Below the pieces are notes generated by a model that worked only from the letters and a program-made list of their open reading frames with translations, was not told the origin of the DNA and did no database searches. A program made the position numbers and the translations under genes. Shown here one piece after another: positions 8,767 through 15,427 of a DNA stretch of 15,427 bases (the first letter of the stretch is position 1; every line of letters begins with the position of its first letter). Source of the stretch: Podochytrium sp. JEL0797 (taxonomy: Eukaryota; Chytridiomycota; Chytridiomycetes; Chytridiales; Chytriomycetaceae); the NCBI GenBank assembly GCA_027596195.1, contig JADGJG010000618.1:1-15427 (forward strand). Direction: 5' to 3'.

Positions 8767-10148
8767 ATGTTCTCCTCCCGCATGAACTTTCTCGACCAAG
8801 TCGACTGGTGCGACTCTGGTGTCCTTGCTGTCAAGCAGAGATTGGCTGCTTCGGGTCGCTTACTATGGGTTGCTGGCCAAGACATTTGCCCAACCGGGTA
8901 TTCCCAAGGCGGAATCGCTTCGCGTGGAGAGTTTGGTCCTCTCGGATACGCGAAACTCGGTGGTGCGTACGGTCGTCAGGTATGAAAGCGACCTCATTTC
9001 ACCCCTCCTGCCCCATTTTCACCTGATGCATGGATCCACACGACATTCCCACGACTGATCCTACTTTTTCTCACGCGCAGAACATTTCAAAATTTAGAAT
9101 CTCCGCCTGCTGCAGCAACAGCAACAACTCTTCGACGACTTGGAATGCTCCAACTTCGGCCAAAACCACCCATTCCTCGCCAGCCACCCACTTCTTGGTG
9201 CTGCCGTCAATCGCTTCCAACACAGTGACCACCCAGTCCCGCGCCTTCCCTCTCGTCGGTGCGGCCGTGAACCGCGTCCAGGGTCAAGGTCAGCATTGTG
9301 GACCAGATCGTGCAGGACCGTCAACGCGATGAGATTCAGGTTGGTTTGCTGTTCATCGCCGTACTTTCGTACGTGCAAATCCGTCGTTGACGGACGGACC
9401 TGGGATCGTTCTCGGGTCGCTCAGACTATTCTGGGCTTATCCAAGTGATACTTGGCTCCGTGGCTCCGTGGCTCAGTGGTCTGATAAAAAAAACGGCGAC
9501 TCGCTGCAGACCCCCCCCACCACTTCCCATTGGGAAGTTTGATGAAGACAACCAACTACCCCCTTATTCCTCTCTTCCCATCCCCCCTTCCCCAAACTAG
9601 GCTCACCTCATCAAGCAACTCATCCGCAAGTCCTCGACCAACCGCAACAACATGGGTCTCATCCAAGCCCTCGTGTCGGTCAACACGTCCCACGCCCTGT
9701 CATTTCGGAGCTCCTCGCCGAAGGCGCCATCATGGACTACGTGACGGAAACCATGGTCAAGAACTTTCGCAGCGAATCGGTTAAGAGCCGCAATGCCGAC
9801 CACATCATTTACGACTTGGCTTCGGGGAGACCTCACTTGCCCCACCCGGAGCAGAAGGCCATTGCGGAGCACGCGGTGGTGTTTCATTCCGCGCTAATGG
9901 TTCGATTGCAGCTCAACTGACGCGGTTTTCCCCCTTCAAAACAAACAGAACTTCATCAAGGACCAGATTCTCTCAAGGGCGTCCCGCGCTTCACGGCCCC
10001 CTACGCCAACAAGAGAATCGTGACGGACCAAGCCATTGCCAAGGTGTTGGACACGGTCGCCAAGGCCCAGCAAGTCGGTTACGGATCGTGCGTCACTCCA
10101 TTTGGGATCCAGTACGGTCCCGCTTGGGACTTCCAGCAGCAGCAGTAG
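8767..10148 (+). pseudogene. Frameshifted copy of the family gene
   Basis: Segments matching the four exons of the gene at 6642 are 8767-8979, 9081-9339, 9601-9875 and 9949-10148, with all splice dinucleotides still in place. Exon 1 is open and carries a 7-codon addition near its end (AKLGGAY). Relative to the intact copy, exon 2 has net losses of 7, 5 and 2 bases at about 9085-9125, 9235 and 9285, plus the missing 108 bp repeat unit. Exon 3 lacks one base at about 9687 and exon 4 one base near 9967. Translation from the ATG would stop at 9330-9332. Between the breaks the old frame remains recognisable, such as NADHIIYDLASGRPHLPHPE in exon 3 and the final TAG at 10146-10148. The decay looks fairly young. 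I cannot exclude sequencing error for single-base events, but five separate ones plus the lost TATA make that unlikely. Confidence 0.85.
9340..9600 (+). other. Enlarged second intron of the broken family copy
   Basis: At 261 bp this intron is twice the length of its counterpart in the intact copy (122 bp, 7302-7423). The extra part holds a CCAAGT-GAT-ACTTGG inverted repeat (9441-9455), a TGGCTCCG tandem repeat (9453-9475), an A-run, a C-run, and a perfect palindrome ACTTCCCA-T-TGGGAAGT (9522-9538). The 3' end up to the acceptor again resembles the intact copy. Confidence 0.6.
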
Positions 10149-10324
10149 GCGTGGTTCTGGGTGTGATTGGTGTCTCCTTCACGCGCCGTTCCTCTTCTCT
10201 TCTGTCTCATTTTCTTGTTTTCATTCTCCGTCAGCTCCTTTTCCCTTCTTTGAACTGAATTAACAATGAATTTGGAATATTATCTACGATCTGTATTTAT
10301 TTTGATCGTGCGCCGGCCTTTCCT
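10149..10324. other. Convergent spacer between the family pseudogene and the ABC transporter
   Basis: The left part is CT-rich and looks like the 3' flank of the family copy. On the minus strand an AATAAA (10301-10296) lies only 24 bp after the transporter stop codon and is the likely polyadenylation signal for that gene, which implies a very short 3' untranslated region. Confidence 0.55.
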
Positions 10325-15001
<4,677 letters not shown>

Positions 15002-15208
15002 GGCTGGGTTTCCGGGAGCGGAACGACTTCCGGATGATTTCCGGGTTGTTTTTAATCTCCATTCATTTTGTCATCAAAGTTAGATCAGACAATCAACGAA
15101 GAAAATGTGGAAAACGAAAGTATAGAGGAATGAACGCAGCTCTTATTCGAAATGAGGAAAAAATGAAAGAAAGAGGGATCTGGAGCAGCGAAAAATCAAA
15201 ACAACCCC
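15002..15208. promoter_or_regulatory. Shared upstream region of the ABC transporter and the next family copy
   Basis: The transporter (minus) and the family copy at 15319 (plus) are head-to-head, with 317 bp between start codons. The left part of that gap is A/G-rich on the plus strand (about 15090-15180). I see no clear TATA box for the transporter. Co-regulation is possible but not shown. Confidence 0.4.
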
Positions 15209-15318
15209 GTGCACACCCTTTCGCACCCTGGAATGGAAAAGTATATAACGAGGGCCATTTCCCCCCAAAGTCTTCTTCACTTCACTCTTGAATCCTCCAA
15301 AAACCAACTAAGCCAAAC
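15192..15318 (+). promoter_or_regulatory. Family promoter of the rightmost copy
   Basis: CAAAACAACCCC (15197-15208), CGCACCCTGGAATGG (15222-15236), TATATAA (15242-15248), GGGCCATTTCCCCCC (15252-15266) and CTTCTTCACTTCACT (15271-15285) match the other copies. The CAGCCACCATT block found upstream in the other three copies is missing. TATA to ATG is 77 bp. The core elements near TATA are the best preserved. Confidence 0.72.
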
Positions 15319-15427
15319 ATGTTCTCCCCCCGCATGAACTTTGCCGACCAAGCCGACTGGTGCGACTCTGGTGTCCTCGCTGCCAAGCAGAGACTGGCTG
15401 CCTCCGGTCGCTTGCCATGGGTCGCTG
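15319..15427 (+). CDS. 5' end of another copy of the repeated family (cut by the window edge)
   Basis: The 36 complete codons present match the N-terminus of the gene at 6642 almost residue for residue, starting MFSPRMNFADQADWCDSGVL. There are two substitutions (Ser4 to Pro, Ser29 to Ala). The frame is open to the window edge and the promoter looks intact, so this copy may be functional. The rest cannot be seen. Confidence 0.85.
   Translation, partial: MFSPRMNFADQADWCDSGVLAAKQRLAASGRLPWVA

Noticed and set aside
8767..10148. Treating the second family copy as a functional gene
   Set aside because: The frame breaks several times across exons 2, 3 and 4 and no set of GT-AG sites that I could find restores it. 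The TATA box is also mutated.

Overview
The window is nuclear DNA from a compact, intron-rich eukaryote. Three housekeeping-type genes are cut by many short introns (49-86 bp, GT...AG, donors often GTGAGT or GTATGT). Intergenic gaps are a few hundred bases, 3' ends carry AATAAA, and TATA boxes and a pyrimidine-rich promoter tract are visible. The CBS/PB1 protein, with its 'GPLWNKFWNS' linker motif, recalls fungal CBS/PB1 proteins, so a fungus or a fungus-like protist is my best guess. The sequence does not settle the lineage.

Layout from left to right. (1) Positions 1-115 hold the promoter, on the minus strand, of a gene that starts just off the left edge. (2) 276-3643, minus: a complete 11-exon gene for the 26S proteasome base subunit Rpn1/PSMD2 (905 aa). 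(3) 4085-6411, plus, divergent from RPN1: a 7-exon gene (654 aa) joining four CBS motifs, a PB1 domain and a T1-type BTB domain. (4) 6642-7974, plus: a 4-exon gene (349 aa) of a family I do not recognise, with internal HPLLANHPLLN repeats. (5) 8767-10148, plus: a second, frameshifted copy of that gene. (6) 10325-15001, minus: a complete 13-exon ABCC/MRP-type full ABC transporter (1323 aa). (7) 15319-15427, plus: the first 36 codons of another family copy, head-to-head with the transporter.

The most interesting part is the unrecognised family. Two copies and one partial copy lie in the window. A fourth is implied at the left edge by its promoter. All four share an upstream module (TATA box and flanking blocks) with the TATA-to-ATG distance fixed at 76-77 bp where it can be measured. 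The copies occur on both strands and between unrelated housekeeping genes. Introns are retained in both full copies, so they spread by DNA-level duplication, not by reverse transcription. One copy has decayed, and the repeat number differs between copies. The three other genes (proteasome, CBS/PB1/BTB, ABC transporter) show no functional link to the family or to each other.

All exon boundaries were read by eye. They were checked by reading-frame continuity across every junction and by fit to the known protein families. No transcript evidence was available.
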